The notes under the pieces were generated by a model that saw nothing but the letters and a program-made list of their open reading frames with translations, was not told the DNA's origin and ran no database searches. From Corbicula japonica (lineage: Eukaryota > Mollusca > Bivalvia > Venerida > Cyrenidae): a DNA stretch of 64,000 nt. The stretch spans positions 12,400,938 to 12,464,937 of the forward strand of contig JAZAYU010000008.1 of NCBI GenBank assembly GCA_038501625.1. Reading direction: 5' to 3'. Positions 35,403 to 49,300 of this stretch are shown one piece after another; the first letter of the stretch is position 1; every line of letters starts with the position of its first letter. Made by a program: the position numbers and the translations under genes.

Positions 35403-35408
35403 TTTATT
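35403..35408 (-). terminator. Likely poly(A) signal of the tyrosinase
   Basis: AATAAA on the - strand, about 205 bp after the stop codon, in a very AT-rich 3' region. A second AATAAA lies at 35420-35425. Either could be used. Confidence 0.5.
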
Positions 35409-35612
35409 AGAACGTCTTTTTTATTTCAAAAATACAATATAAATATATTAAATATAAATATATATTTTTCAAAACTATCTTATCAGTGTTATCAATAATA
35501 ATATATAAACTATATTATCAATAAAATATATATATAAACGTGACATTATTATTTTCAAAATATACATATACGAATTCAAAACAGATCGCGGAGATTAAAT
35601 GGATTAAAGACT

Positions 35613-35728
35613 TTAAAAAACACATCCTTGCAAGAGTCTAAATGTCCAGATGATGTTGAGTAGTGAAATCCACACAGAATGAAGTACGCGAACACCGCTC
35701 GATCTTGCTGCTTGAAGTGGTGGTTTTT
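35613..35728 (-). CDS. Tyrosinase exon 9 (hydrophobic C-terminus, stop)
   Basis: Acceptor TTGTTGCAG; phase matches exon 8. It encodes EKPPLQAARSSGVRV and then the hydrophobic VWISLLNIIWTF, ending GCVF and TAA. It could be a GPI signal or a transmembrane helix. It is the least certain exon, because it rests on phase and splice sites rather than on conserved motifs. Confidence 0.72.
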
Positions 35729-38700
35729 CTGCAACAAATCGAATGATATTAACGTTAGAAAATTCGTTGCGCATTTAGTTAGGCAGTAAATATTTGAACC
35801 ACAACAAAAAAAACGTTCAAATGTTACATAATTTTAAAATATCTTGTGAGAAAGATGTAGAAATTTTCTGAATATGATATTGTACAAGGCATAAAAAATG
35901 CCAAAACGTCGAAAATAGAGTTATAAAAACAATGTTATGTTTATCTCTAACAGAACATGTGACACAAGTTCAGGAAGCTTGTTTCAAGCATTTCAGAGTT
36001 AGCTTCTCTTGATATCAGCGACACAATCGAGTGTGTTTTTTGTGCGCGTTATTTTTGTTTGTTTTGGTGGGAAAGATGTTTTTACATATTTATTCATTTG
36101 TTTATTATTTAAACTTTACTTGATTTACATTGATATGCCATAGAAATCGCTTTAACGAACTTATCTGATATATTTGATACTTTATTGAAAATTGTGCTGA
36201 TGGCTTCCAGAGCATGAACTTATAAAGAGAGTTGAAAAAAGGTGAAATATGCATATCAGGAATCGCCACATTCAGAAAAAATCAGCCTCCTCACACAGTC
36301 AAGAAGAAGAGAGGGAGAGAGCATGGTTAATAAAACGATCAGTTTCAAAAGAGACACCACTAACAATTAACAAAAATGAGAACCCGAGGGGTTACCGCCT
36401 TGGAACGGTCAGTGGCAAATCAAATTGCCACTGGGTGTTTAAACCAGTTTCTAGGGTGCACCAACCTCACAAGATAAATATACAAGTCAGAACATCGTCC
36501 TAGAAAATGTTTTTCGCAGATGAATGTAATATATTCTAGCTAAAGAAACTAGAAACTTAATATCAGCTCTAAGGATGCTTGTTAAGAGCAAAAATATCAT
36601 TTTTGCTGTGAGAAAGTCTAAATGACTAGTCAAAGCAGCACATTGAAATCATATGGGAGACAATGCTATGAAAAATCAAGACTCTTTTGTATAAGCAATC
36701 GTGCATGACAATATTAGAATTTCTGTTACGGATCGAATATCAAAGATCACCATGTTAATATCAGCGGCTTGACCATCCCTTTTTTTATTTGAGAGAAATA
36801 AAATTGACTTTGTTGTTGTTTTTTTCTTATTTCATGCAACTTTGAAAGCCATCGAACACGACAAATATGAAAATATTGCAGGCTCGTTTTGATTGAGCAT
36901 GTTCATGGACAGTAATGGAGATGCATATTACTGCCCTCGCCGCCTAGCCCCGGGTTGAGCGCAACTCAATATTTACACCAATAAACGGAAAAACGATGGT
37001 GTGAAGAAACAGGATAGTTAATTGACAAAATCATGCTGGAAGCTCAAATTCCTTATTATAGAGACTGAGTGTGTTTCCAAAGTGACCGGCAACTAGACGA
37101 ACAGTTACAGTCGGAAGAAGCCGTATACACAAAGTGTGACGTGTAAGCCTTTAGTTTACAAGTCATCCATTTGTATCTCAAATAAAAAGGAAAACGTATA
37201 ATGAAATTGACATTAAACCAGTTATCTGTTTTACTTTCCATCGTTTCATTTTAAGTTTGTAAGAAGGTTTGTTATTATTTATTTTATTGCAGTATATAAA
37301 AAGAGTTCTTCAATCATTATACAGCGATCGATATTTGCATCTAAATAAAAATTTCACGCACATTATTTATATCAATTCATTCGGATTTATAGGAAAATGG
37401 CTTGAACAAAAAGATAAAAAGATACTTTGGAAAACCACCGAACACGACAAATATGAAAATAGTCCAGGCTTGGTTTAATTGAGCCTGTTCATGGGCATAG
37501 ATGCATATTATTTCCCACGCCGCCTATCTCAGGGTTACTCAATATTCACTCAGTACAATTTCCATCTGTCCCAAACGAAGATATGCTTATGGCGATGAAC
37601 ATGGAACCTTTAATATGGTATTTTCAGATAAATGCCAATCCATTTTCAGGGGCGTATTGTCCCCAGATAAAAGCAAGCAAGAGGTTGTACGACAAATAGA
37701 CCAATGAATTTACATGAGAATATTACCATTAGTATTCATTTTATTCGCTTCGCTCTCGGTAAGATCAACATTAAGGATTTGAAGATAATCAAGCACATCG
37801 CCGGCTTCTTTTGCTGCAAAAAAAAATTGAAAAAAATTATACAATACATGCAACATGACCAACATAAATCAAAATCTTAGTACAATTTGAAATCTAGCTA
37901 TTTCTAGAAAAAGAAACACTAGAATTATCATTACGAACAATAACAATAATTATTTTCTTTTAACTAAACATGCTTCAAACTGCTCAAGATTGATTTTGTT
38001 AAATAAGTACCAGTTTCTTCAAGAAGAATTGCTTTGCTTTCTTCCACGGACATGTCCCTTGATCGACCATCTCCTGGGAGACCTTTTATTCGCTGAACTG
38101 ACGCGGACTGAGCTGGTAACACTGGCTGGCTGGGTGTAAAGGGCAAAGAAATCATATTGAGGAATAGTTTATCTTTTGGCTCGCAAGCCTCAATGGTTTT
38201 GGTCAAACATATTCCTTGACGGAATCTATGATCTGCATTTTTATCGCAATAGAGATATTTAGAGTTGCCACAAAGAGGACACGTTGGCTGGGTTTCATAA
38301 TTGTAGAATAGTTGAGTCCAGTTCCTCCAAGAGCCGTCAATATTTCGCATGTATGGATAACCAAAGAATGTATCGTTCGCTGCATGACTTTCTCTGTCCT
38401 TCTGGCTTAAATCGTAATCTGGGCGCCAATCTGTCTCTGGGTCTACATTACATCTAAACAATAACAAACATCGTCAATTGAGTTTAAAAATAATTTTGTT
38501 CAAAGAAATAAAATTGTTTGCAAATGAATACAATAGAAGTTAAAGAGGTTGGAAAACAGTAATTTCTTAACAAGCTGGTTTATTAGTTGTTTTTTTTATT
38601 TTACTTATCTCAAATACTAATGTTTCTTATGTTTGTGATTTCAGGCGAAATTTCAACCAAAAATCTTTTACCGACTTATTTGGCGTTCTCTAAATTTTTC

Positions 38701-41700
38701 CCATATGTAGTCTATAAAAGCATGATGCAGATAAAACACCGGGTCGAAGGCAGAGAACGGGAGCTCATCTAGATCACCTCCTAACCAGTCATGTACGCCA
38801 TCATGTAACATCTCGATGTTGTGTATGTTAGAGAAAAAAGGAGCTTCTCCGGTCGTTATATCCTGGTAATTATATAAAATCACATTCATCAAGTTTATCT
38901 CGATCAAAAAGATTTAACTGATGCGTTTCAGGAAGCAGTCCTTATATCAATCCTCTTCCATCTCGGCTTCAAACATTGACAAAGATTTTCCCAGATTTAT
39001 AATTAGGTTAATTGCTGCCACTCTGTTAATGCCGATATGGAATTGTTTGTTCTTTTTTTCTGATATTTTACCCAGCTTGCAAAGATTACTTTATCAATGT
39101 GATAAAGTTTTCTAAAACGGACTGTTTATTCACTGTTTAAAGACCCTAACAATGAAGTTTTCAACATTAACTAAAACAAGATAAGAAAATATAAATAAAA
39201 ATGAACTTTTTTCTTTTGAAAATAATTTAAGATTTCATGTGTTTTAAACTCTTCCAATGCGGAAACCGAAAGGATTCTCATATTCGTTAATTGTTTGTGG
39301 TGTCTTATTTGAATTTGACATACTTATAAACACTTGCTCTCTTTTCCTCTCTTCTTTTTCGCCTCGTGAGGAGGCTGTGTTTCGTGGATGTGGCGATCCC
39401 TGATGTACACATTTCAAATTTTCTAAAAATTCTACCAGTTTCGCGAAATTAATTTATAATTTGAACATGCATCCGATCTAAACTTTGTTAAATTAAAAGG
39501 TTAATAAACATGCATTATATAGACTAGCTTCTCGTTTAACAAGATACATGTATAATGCACTGTTATAGAGGTACTTCAATTACTTCATTTCTTCCTTTAT
39601 TATGCTTACCTCTTTGGTTGCACGACGGTGGCAGGGGTGTAAGAGTTTATGAAAGTTTATGGGGAAATCTTTTCTTAAAAGAACCTAAAAGCTTGATTTG
39701 TTTCTTTTATCCCTGTCATCGTGTTCTTGCTGATTTTACTCCAGGTGCTCTGGTCTCGGAAAGATTATTGAGTACCCGCCCCTTGGCTTTGCAATGCTAT
39801 TAAATTCTTATGTTTATATGTTTGTATGCTTTTGCATGCAACATTGTTGAGCTGATGGGTGGGTTGGAGTTATTTCACCAAGACAATTTGTACTTGTTTT
39901 GTGATACGAGAACCTGTTGGGGCAAGTGTGAGGTTGGTGCACCCTAGAACTTGGTTTAAACCCCCAGTGGCAATTTGTTTTGCCACTGACCGTTCCAAGG
40001 CGGTATCCCCAAAGGTTCTCTTGTTTATTAATTGTTTGTGGCGTCCTATTTGAATTGACATACATATATAAAACATGCGCTCTCTCTATCTTCCTCTCTT
40101 CTTTTTCGCTGCGTGGGGAGGCTGTGTTTTTTGAGTGTGGCGATTCCTGATATGCATATGTTGCTTTTTTTTAGTTTTCAAACTCAAAGGTTATTATTTA
40201 CAAATAATTTGATAAGTTCAAGTGTAAAATATAGTGTTTCTTTCAAATGTTTTCGAGTATGTGTTAGTAATGATATATATTGTATACTTCCAACTATACA
40301 AATTGTAGATCAGATGCATTTTTGATTTGCATTTTGATTTTGCATACTGATGATCTAATGGCCTATAATAAAAGCTGTAATCATACGCTGGTCTAGTTAT
40401 TTGAATTGACAGTTTGTCTGCTAAATATTCCAAAAAAATATTTGATTGAAATATCGAAAGTATGCAACATAACTTATTAAGTTTCTATTTATGATAAAAC
40501 CGAAATATGTTGTTGGTAGTTTTTAATTCTAATTTCTAATGTGGTAAATTTCGTTAAATACATGTATTATACCTTAAAAAAGCATTTCTTGAGAATCCCT
40601 TGTACATCAATTTTATTGATAAGTCGGGGTGGGCATTGACCTCCCCTGGCGTAGTCTCGCACCAGCTGAATACTGTGACCCCCATACATGTTTCTGAAGG
40701 GTCCCGTCTGAATGATGCCTACACCATTACCGAAGAAACACTCCGACCAGAGAACAGAATCGCTTGGTCTAGTGATGTTGTTGTCTATCGTGTAGTCCCA
40801 GTAAGGCAGGAAGACTCGTTGATCAATTCTCCGCATCTCTTCTTCAAAACTGAAATGATCAGCGGATATCTGATCGTATGATAAACACATATCAGAAATT
40901 GTCACGTTCAGTTAACATACTCTTACACACCCAACCATGAAACAAACAAGAACAATACATTTAAGAAAAGTCAAGTTAAACTAAAATTAAATTTTAATAA
41001 TTAGAAAAGCCAACGTGCTCAAAAAAGACTGTTAGGGGTTTTGCTAAAACGCTACAGAGTCTTACAAAACATATTTGAATGAATCCTTAGAAAGTTCATA
41101 GCTTGTGCGTGCAATACTGTTCCTAAAAATATTTTATTTTTCTATCGAACTATGACCTTAACTCTGACCAATGCGATTTGAAAGTTAATATTTTGCAAGC
41201 TTAAACCAGTGTTTTTATCATAATTATATAAACACAGTTTTCATAGAGCGAATTTGAAAATAAATTCAAAACTGAATCTAAAATGGAGTATTCTGTATTA
41301 TCTTGTACGGTTTCATAAACTTCTAGAACAGCTTTCAAACTTTGAGAGTTATGGGTTAGGTCGTACGAGAAATTACATAAAGAGAAACTCGATATTCTAC
41401 GATTTATTCGCAAAAAAGGTGCTGCATGTGAATTGCTTTCTAAATACCGGAGATTGATGTCGTAAAACTTGTTTGATGTGGTACATATTTAAGAGGATAG
41501 TGCAACATTTGGTTGTGTGTGATAAGATTTATTTTTATAGACATGACAAGAAAATTCTAACTATTATTTCAATCTAGAATAAATGACAATAACTGAATTT
41601 TGAAAGCCACCGAACAAGACATATACGAAAATATTGCAGGCTCGGTTTGATTGAATTTGTTTATGGGCAGTAGTGACAAATATGACAAAGACATAGGTAT

Positions 41701-44700
41701 AAATGATCATTTTTGGTCGTGGCCAAACGTATTTTAAATGTGGACGATCACTCTTTCATTTATAACTGATATATGCGCGGTTGAAAAATAGCTAAGAATA
41801 GAAATAAACTACCCCTGGAAGACAGATGCTTTTGGAGCAATAAAAACTTATATACAAATCTTCTCCTTATAAAAAAAGTAGCATACTCCAAGATAAAAAT
41901 TCTATGCCATGGCAGAAATGCGGCTCCTTTGTGAACTTTCTTGCCAGTCTGTCCATGAAGTCGTCCGAATCGATGCAATGTTCCTTCCTACAGACCAAGA
42001 AAACCACGAAATTATACAATGCCATTACCATGTATACAAAAAGAGTGATTTGCTAGTAGTGAAGATAATTTACACACAATGGTAGCAAGTTAAGTCATCC
42101 AATCCAACATTAATCAACAAAACGATAAATAATTCACTGCTTATCTCCAGTAGCAGGGAGGAAGAACACCTGTTAAGGCAACCACATATATCAAGCAACT
42201 TATTTTGTTATTCTTATATAAAGTTTCATAAAAAAAGAATAGTTATTGGTTTACCTTTGTATTTACCTGCGATGATAAACTATAATAATTTGTAAACCTT
42301 GAATTATCTCCCAGTTTGTAAATAAAACCTATTTTGAATTAATTTGATTTTATCGGATTTCTGTATTCATTAAAACTACATGCTAACTATAGAAATATTA
42401 TATTAAATTATTAAAATACAAATCTGGTTTTAAGCACTTAAAAGTGGTTTTGAACAGTAGTGAACACGAAGATTCAAAACATCTATGGGAAATTGCGGAA
42501 GGCATTATGTATAATATAATTATATGGGATAAATAAGGGAATATAAACATCTTAATATGATATCTATAATAATGTTTATTAATAAAAGGTGAAATATGCA
42601 TATCAGGAATCGCCACATTCAGAAAAAACAGCCTCCCCACACAGTCAAGAAGAAGAGAGGGAGAGAGCATGGTTAATAAAATGATCAGTTTCAAAAGAGA
42701 CACCACTAACAATTAACAAAAATGAGAACCCGAGGGGTTACCGCCTTGGAACGGTCAGTGGCAAATAAGTTCATATTTTCTGTAATTAATAAAACTATTT
42801 GAAACATAAGGAGTTTTACTTAAATACATTTCTTAAACATATAACATGTAAACATGTTTCTAATTTAAAATTATACTAGATGGGTGTTCGGAAAAAGAAA
42901 CGCACGAACAAAAAAGGGACATAATCCCATCTTGACCAAAAGAACTTAAAATCATCAGAAGCGTGTCGTCGTGAACAATATTCTTTGATAGTTTGATGAA
43001 GAAATATTGAGAAATGGCAAAGTTATAGGCAACGTTAAGTTTTCGTGTAAAAATCCCAGTACAAAAAGGGACATAACTCCATCAAATGTGAACTTGGTCT
43101 TAAATTTGTCATCGTCATGAGCGTGTTGTCATGAGAAATATCATTTGAAAGTTTGATGAAGATATATTGCGAAATGGCAAAGTTATAGGCTACGTTAAAT
43201 GTTCGTGTTAAAATCCAAGTACAAAAAAGGGCATAACTCCGTCAAATGTGACTTAGACCAAACATGTGGCATCATCATAACCGTGTAGTCATAAGCAATA
43301 TAACTTGAAAGTTTTATAAATGAATATTGCGAAATGGAAAAGTTATAGCCAACGTTAAGATTTCGTTTCAAAATCCAAGTACAAAAAGGAGCACGACTTC
43401 ATCAAATGTGACCTTGTCCTAAAGAATTTGTTCTTCCTACGAGCGTGTTGTCATAAGCAATAATTATAAAGATTCATGAAGAAATATTTAGAAATGACAA
43501 AGTTATAGCCAACGATAAGTTTTCGTGTCAAAATCCAAGTACGAATAGGGGCACAACTCCATCAAATTTGACTTTGACCTAAAGAATTTGGCAATCATTA
43601 AGAACGTGCTGTCATAAGCAAAATATAATGAAGAAATATTTTAAAAAATGGCAAATGTATAGCCAACGTTAAGTTTTCGTGTCGGACGACGGACGGACGG
43701 ATTGACGGACGGACGGACAAAGCGATCCCTATGTATCGCCACTTTTCGAAAGAGCGAAACAAAATCTGTATTTTGGTCTAAAATATTGATTGAAGAGGCA
43801 TGGTATCTTTACTTACCAGAACGAGATCGTTTTTCAATGCTACTTTAAACTATAAAAGATTTGTTTGTTTCGTTACACTTTGAAGACAACTTGTACTTGT
43901 TTGTTGATATGAGGACCTGTTGAGGCAAGAGTGAGGTTGGTGCACCCTAGAACCTGGTTTAAACCCCCAGTGGCAATTTGTTTAGCCACTGACCGTTCCA
44001 AGGCGGTAACCCCAAGGGCTCTCTATGTCGTTAATTGTTTGTGGCGTATAATTTGAATTGACATACTTGTAACAACATGCTCTCTTTTCCTCTTTTCTTT
44101 TCGCTGCTTGGCGAGGCTTTTTGTGAGAGTGGTGAATACTGATATGCGTATTTCACTTTCTTTTTGAAACTAAAATAAGCAAGTTTTTTGTCGATCAATT
44201 TTCATAATTCATAGCGACCTTCATGCATTACTTGGTTGATATAAACCTTATTCATCAAATTTAATGTTTTTCTTTCTCGTTAGAGGTAAATTATTCAGTA
44301 AAAGGTACGATTTTTAAACTACTTTATTCCGAGTGCTCGTAAAAGTTACATAATTCTTAACGCATGACTTACATTTTAATTATTTAAGCTTCAAGACAAG
44401 CAAGTTTGAAAATTACTTGCATAATATTCAGTTATACTTACTTGTAAAATTAATGAATGAAATTATGTAAACCAGATAAACAAAATCACATGAAAAGGAA
44501 AAGCCAACATGCTTTGTTTTGGTTTGGTTTATTAATATTCCCAGAACAAATACTGACATGTGTTTGGAATTTTGTAATTTGAGCTATGAAATCACATATT
44601 TAGCAAAAAGGTGATATAATTAAAGCAAATCGACATGATATATATTTTAATACATAAAAGAGATGAAAATGTAATTTACCCTATACATTGTTTGTACAAC

Positions 44701-46279
44701 AGTTACAAAACGATCCCATTCCTCCTCTGACAGCGTTCTTACTTCTCGCCTTGTACGAAACCCGCTCGTTGGCGGAGAAAATCCAAATCTGGAAATAAAA
44801 GTTTGTTAACAAAAATGGCAATTTATTCCATTGTATGTGGTTGTTGAACGATTTTACCAGTTCAAACACAGATGAAGCTTGTATACAAGTTATAATTTCT
44901 TCATTGATAGGCCTACAAATATGTTCGATAAGTTCATGTGATCGATGTATTTGAGAAGTTTAAACTGTGTAATTAAAAGAAACCTATTACTCGCCTAAAA
45001 CAACATAAAATGTTTGTTATACAAGAAAACATATTTTTGGTCCGTATTGAATTTTCAAAACAACTCTTTTGAGTTCTTGTTAACGACGAAACAATTCCTT
45101 CTGACCTTAAGTTCCCATTCAAATCTTGCAACTGTAAAGAAACTTAATACTCTAATGTTATTTTATTTAAACACTTTATGTCATAAACTTTGCAAAACGC
45201 AACATCCTGATCGGGTAAACAACAATTATTACATGACAGAATATAAATACGTATGAATATCTTCATTGTTAAAGAAATATATTATGGTCAGTTTGTTTTT
45301 TCTTTCTACATATGTACGTATTCTTTGCCATAAATAGCACATACCTTTGGTCTTGTCGTCTTTTGAAAAAAGCGATATCCTCCTGCGTGAGTTCTCGAGG
45401 ATCCGATTCCTGGTTGTAATATGCCATCACGCATGCGCGTTCGGCGGAATCGTAATCAACAGGCTCTCTCTAAATGAGTAAAGGAAAGAAAATAAATACC
45501 ATCACGTTATCTACCAATACCAGCCAATATCATCTTTATCTGTGTAAATAACATCCAACGACAAGTTTATCTATTTATTATCTATAAATTAGAAAGATCT
45601 CATATTGGAAATACACCAAAATCTTGCAACAAGGTATTTTGCAGCCTGTTTTTTATGGAGATTTAATTTACAAACTTAAGAAGTTAAAAGGCAATGACTA
45701 TTTCTCCCGGTTATTCGTAAAAACAATCTGTAAAATTAAAAAAAAGAAAGGTTACCAACATGATTTTATACAGCTCTCTGCATGCCTGGTGATTAACCCA
45801 TCTACAGTTGATCATTATGCTTACCTCTTTGGTTGCACGACGGTGGCAGGGGTTTAAGAGTTTATGAAGGTTTATGGGGAAATCTTTTCTTAAAAGAACC
45901 TAGAAGCTGGATTTGTTTCTTTTATCTCTGCCATCGTGTTCTTGCTGATTTTACTCCAGGAGCTCTGGCCTCGGTAAGATCATCGAGTACCCGCCCTTTG
46001 GCTTTACAATGCTATTAGCTTCTTATGTTTTATATGTTTGTGTGCTTTTGCATGCAACGTTGTTGAGCGGTTGGGTGGGTTGGAGATATTTCACCAAGAC
46101 AACTTGTACTTGTTTTGTGATACGAGAACCTGTTTGGGCAAGTGTGGGGTTGGAGCACCCTAGAACCTGGTGGCAATTTGTGTTGCCACTGACCGTTCCA
46201 AGGCGGTATCACCAAAGGTTCTCTTTTTCGTTAATTGTTTGTGGCGTCCTATTTGAATTGACATACTTATAACAAACAT

Positions 46280-46330
<51 letters not shown>

Positions 46331-49300
46331 ATTTTGTGAGTGTGGCGATTCCTGATATGCATATATTACTTTTTTTGAGACTGTTGAAATTATAAATTTT
46401 GCTATATCTCTGTCGGTCAAAAAATTACCGGCGAAGTTGCTTTTTTATTTATTTAATTAACACGGTAGCGATGTTTGTGCCGTTTGGGGGTCGTAAATCG
46501 TCGCCCCATACATTCAATTAGTACTGTCTTCAATTATTCCCTTAGAACGACGATAAGCACATTTATATTTGTAAAAACATTGAGTTGAGCTCAACTGGGA
46601 CAAGGCGTGACAGTAAACCCCTTTTCATAGCTGCTTTGAACAGTTTCAATAAAACCGAGCATGCAATAGTTTGATATTTATCGTTTTCGGTGGCATTTAA
46701 AGTTCCTTTAACATCTATTTGTTTAATCAATGACAATAAAATCCGTAATTTCTTAAGGTCCTTACAAATAAGATGATTCCATCGGAAATTTATTTTGATG
46801 CCTATTGTGCAGAAATTGTAGGGTCCTTTTGAAATAAGTAATGCAAACATGCTGAGCATAACGTTGTTTCTTATTTAAAAAAATCAATAACACACTATTA
46901 AATAGTCACTATTATTGCTTTTTAATAGAAACATAATTTTACAGTTACTTTCATTGCAAAATTAGGAATCAATTGATAGCAAAAACAAGATGAAGTACCT
47001 AATATGCAATTGTTGCCTAAAAGCAAAACAACCTATAAAGGATTCTATTTGGTCAATTAAAAGCTCAGATGACGTTTCAAAGAAGCTTAAATCAAGTCAA
47101 CATCAATTGTTTTCTTAATCAACTTATGATTTATCAAAAGGTAACAGTTCAGTTCCTCATAATAGAGAAAGAGTCAAGCTCACCAGTAACGTTTAGTAAC
47201 AATGTCGTTTAGATTTATTTGTAATTATTCCGTGGAAATAAAACAAATGGTCTTGATTACCTGCTCAAAGTATACTGTATTTATTAAGAATACTGTTTCA
47301 AAACTATGTAGATGAATTTAAATTTCAAAAAAATTAAATTTGCGAAAAATAAAATATATAAATTTGAATTTAAATCGGGACAATTTGAATGCGTAGAATT
47401 AATAGATGAACAGGAAACTTTAAATGCAAACCAATACGTTTATTTAATATGAAGATGTTGCAGGCTCAGTCTGATTCAGCCTGTTTATGGTAACTAATGG
47501 AAATGCATATTACTGTTACAATTATATTCTGACCATCCTACCCATACCACCCTTTCGCTTCGCGTCTCAAACAATGGTTTGCCATGCCATTAGTTATAAG
47601 ATCTTCAGATTTTTTTAATGTCAGTGGCGTATGGTCCTAGATAAAAAAATGGATTTGCCCTTTACAAAAAAACAATAGCCAAAACTGACAGGAAAATATC
47701 TGAGAAGTTAAATTTTATGTTATAAAGGGAACACAAAGGCAAAAGTTCAAATAAAAAGGTAGATGCTTGGTGCGATCGATCAATAACAAAAGCATACTAC
47801 TGTTGTATTTGGATCTGTCCATAAACGAGTTCAAGATGCGAATATACTAAAACAAAAAAATAAAAGTTACATTGAAAGATTTTAAGTCATTCCTATTAAA
47901 ATATTTATTGTTAAAATATAATTATTCGAATCATTTAAGGTACCATTTACAATTCTAGCAAACACCAACATTACTAAAATTAGTAATGTGTTTGTCTCTA
48001 ATAACAGCCATAGTGAGCGAAAAATTCGGTTTGTTTAAGATGTTAAAATTTTACATTGTAAGCTTCAACACATTTCATTCACCACTCAGTATAATTTGCA
48101 TTAAACTGAATTATTATCGGACTATTTTAAAATATTTTTCGGGCATAAACTAAAACACAATCTGAGTTGTCTCTGTAAAAGTAAAAAAAGAATTCATAGT
48201 GTCCTTTAAGCACACAACAGGCATTGCATTATTATTAACTGTTGAATTTTTGGATAAGCCCAATGCCCTACAGATATGGTTGCCGACCATGCAATAGACA
48301 GACACGGTGCATACGGTGTCAAATATGTTAATTTTTTTAATCATCCGTCACTATATAAATAAAATGGACTTGACTTTACATATTATCCATATCCTAAAAA
48401 AACGGAAAGCAAAAGAATGCCCATATTCTGCCAGACTTATTTTTGACATTCTGCGTGGTTTGAAATAAGCATACCATCGAGGGAAATAACTGAAACTAAT
48501 CAATTAATATCGTTGCTCATGTACTGATACATTACGTTTATTCACCTGTAGTGTAAACGTACGTATGTTCCCACGAAAATTTCATTAACTCAAGACACTT
48601 ATTCCGTGATTTTGCTTTTTTGTATAGTTTTAAGACACCATCTGTAGCAAAAGAGAGTTTTATGCAATTTTACTAAGAGTTATTGGTTTCTTTCCGTGTC
48701 ACTTAAATAAATGGAAGCACTTTTCAATTTATAATGTAGGTGTCTGTTTTGATTGCTTAATCTTAAGTGTGGCGAATTGATGTCGCATGGCTCATAAAAT
48801 TATCATCTGATATTTACACGCATTTATAGAAAGGATATTTAGTGTTTTGTCAAATAAAACGCTATTCGGTCTATATAAACATGACATTTCCACGTTTATT
48901 GGATTATATCGAAATAATCATAATATTTCATATTCTATTGCCTAACATGTTTCCTTGCCTAACCGATGCATTTAAAAATTGGTCGGTTATCGCAATGAAC
49001 TTTCTTCAAATGTTACTTATCCAAAATACTTAATTTGCAGCAATGAAAATGTGTTTTTCTTTTCTTCAATTCATGGTATCCAGACGTTTCACAGCTCCTA
49101 TTCGTCTTACCTAGAAAAAAGGATTCCGCTTAGACCAAAAACCTGTTTATATAAAATGATATAGCCTCTACCTGGGAGCGAACCCGCACCGTCACGGCGA
49201 CAGCGCCTAGCTATGCACTTCCGACGACGCAACCAATTGAGATAACCGGGACTACCCCCCAGAAAGGTTGATCGGATAGCCCTGATATACGTTATCATCA

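Noticed and set aside
40600..40881. A + strand 93-codon frame over tyrosinase exon 5
   Set aside because: It is the antisense shadow of the exon, which has the recognised protein on the other strand.
49163..49258. A true tRNA gene
   Set aside because: Box-like motifs are present, but the ends do not form an acceptor stem, the T arm is imperfect, and several diverged copies exist.
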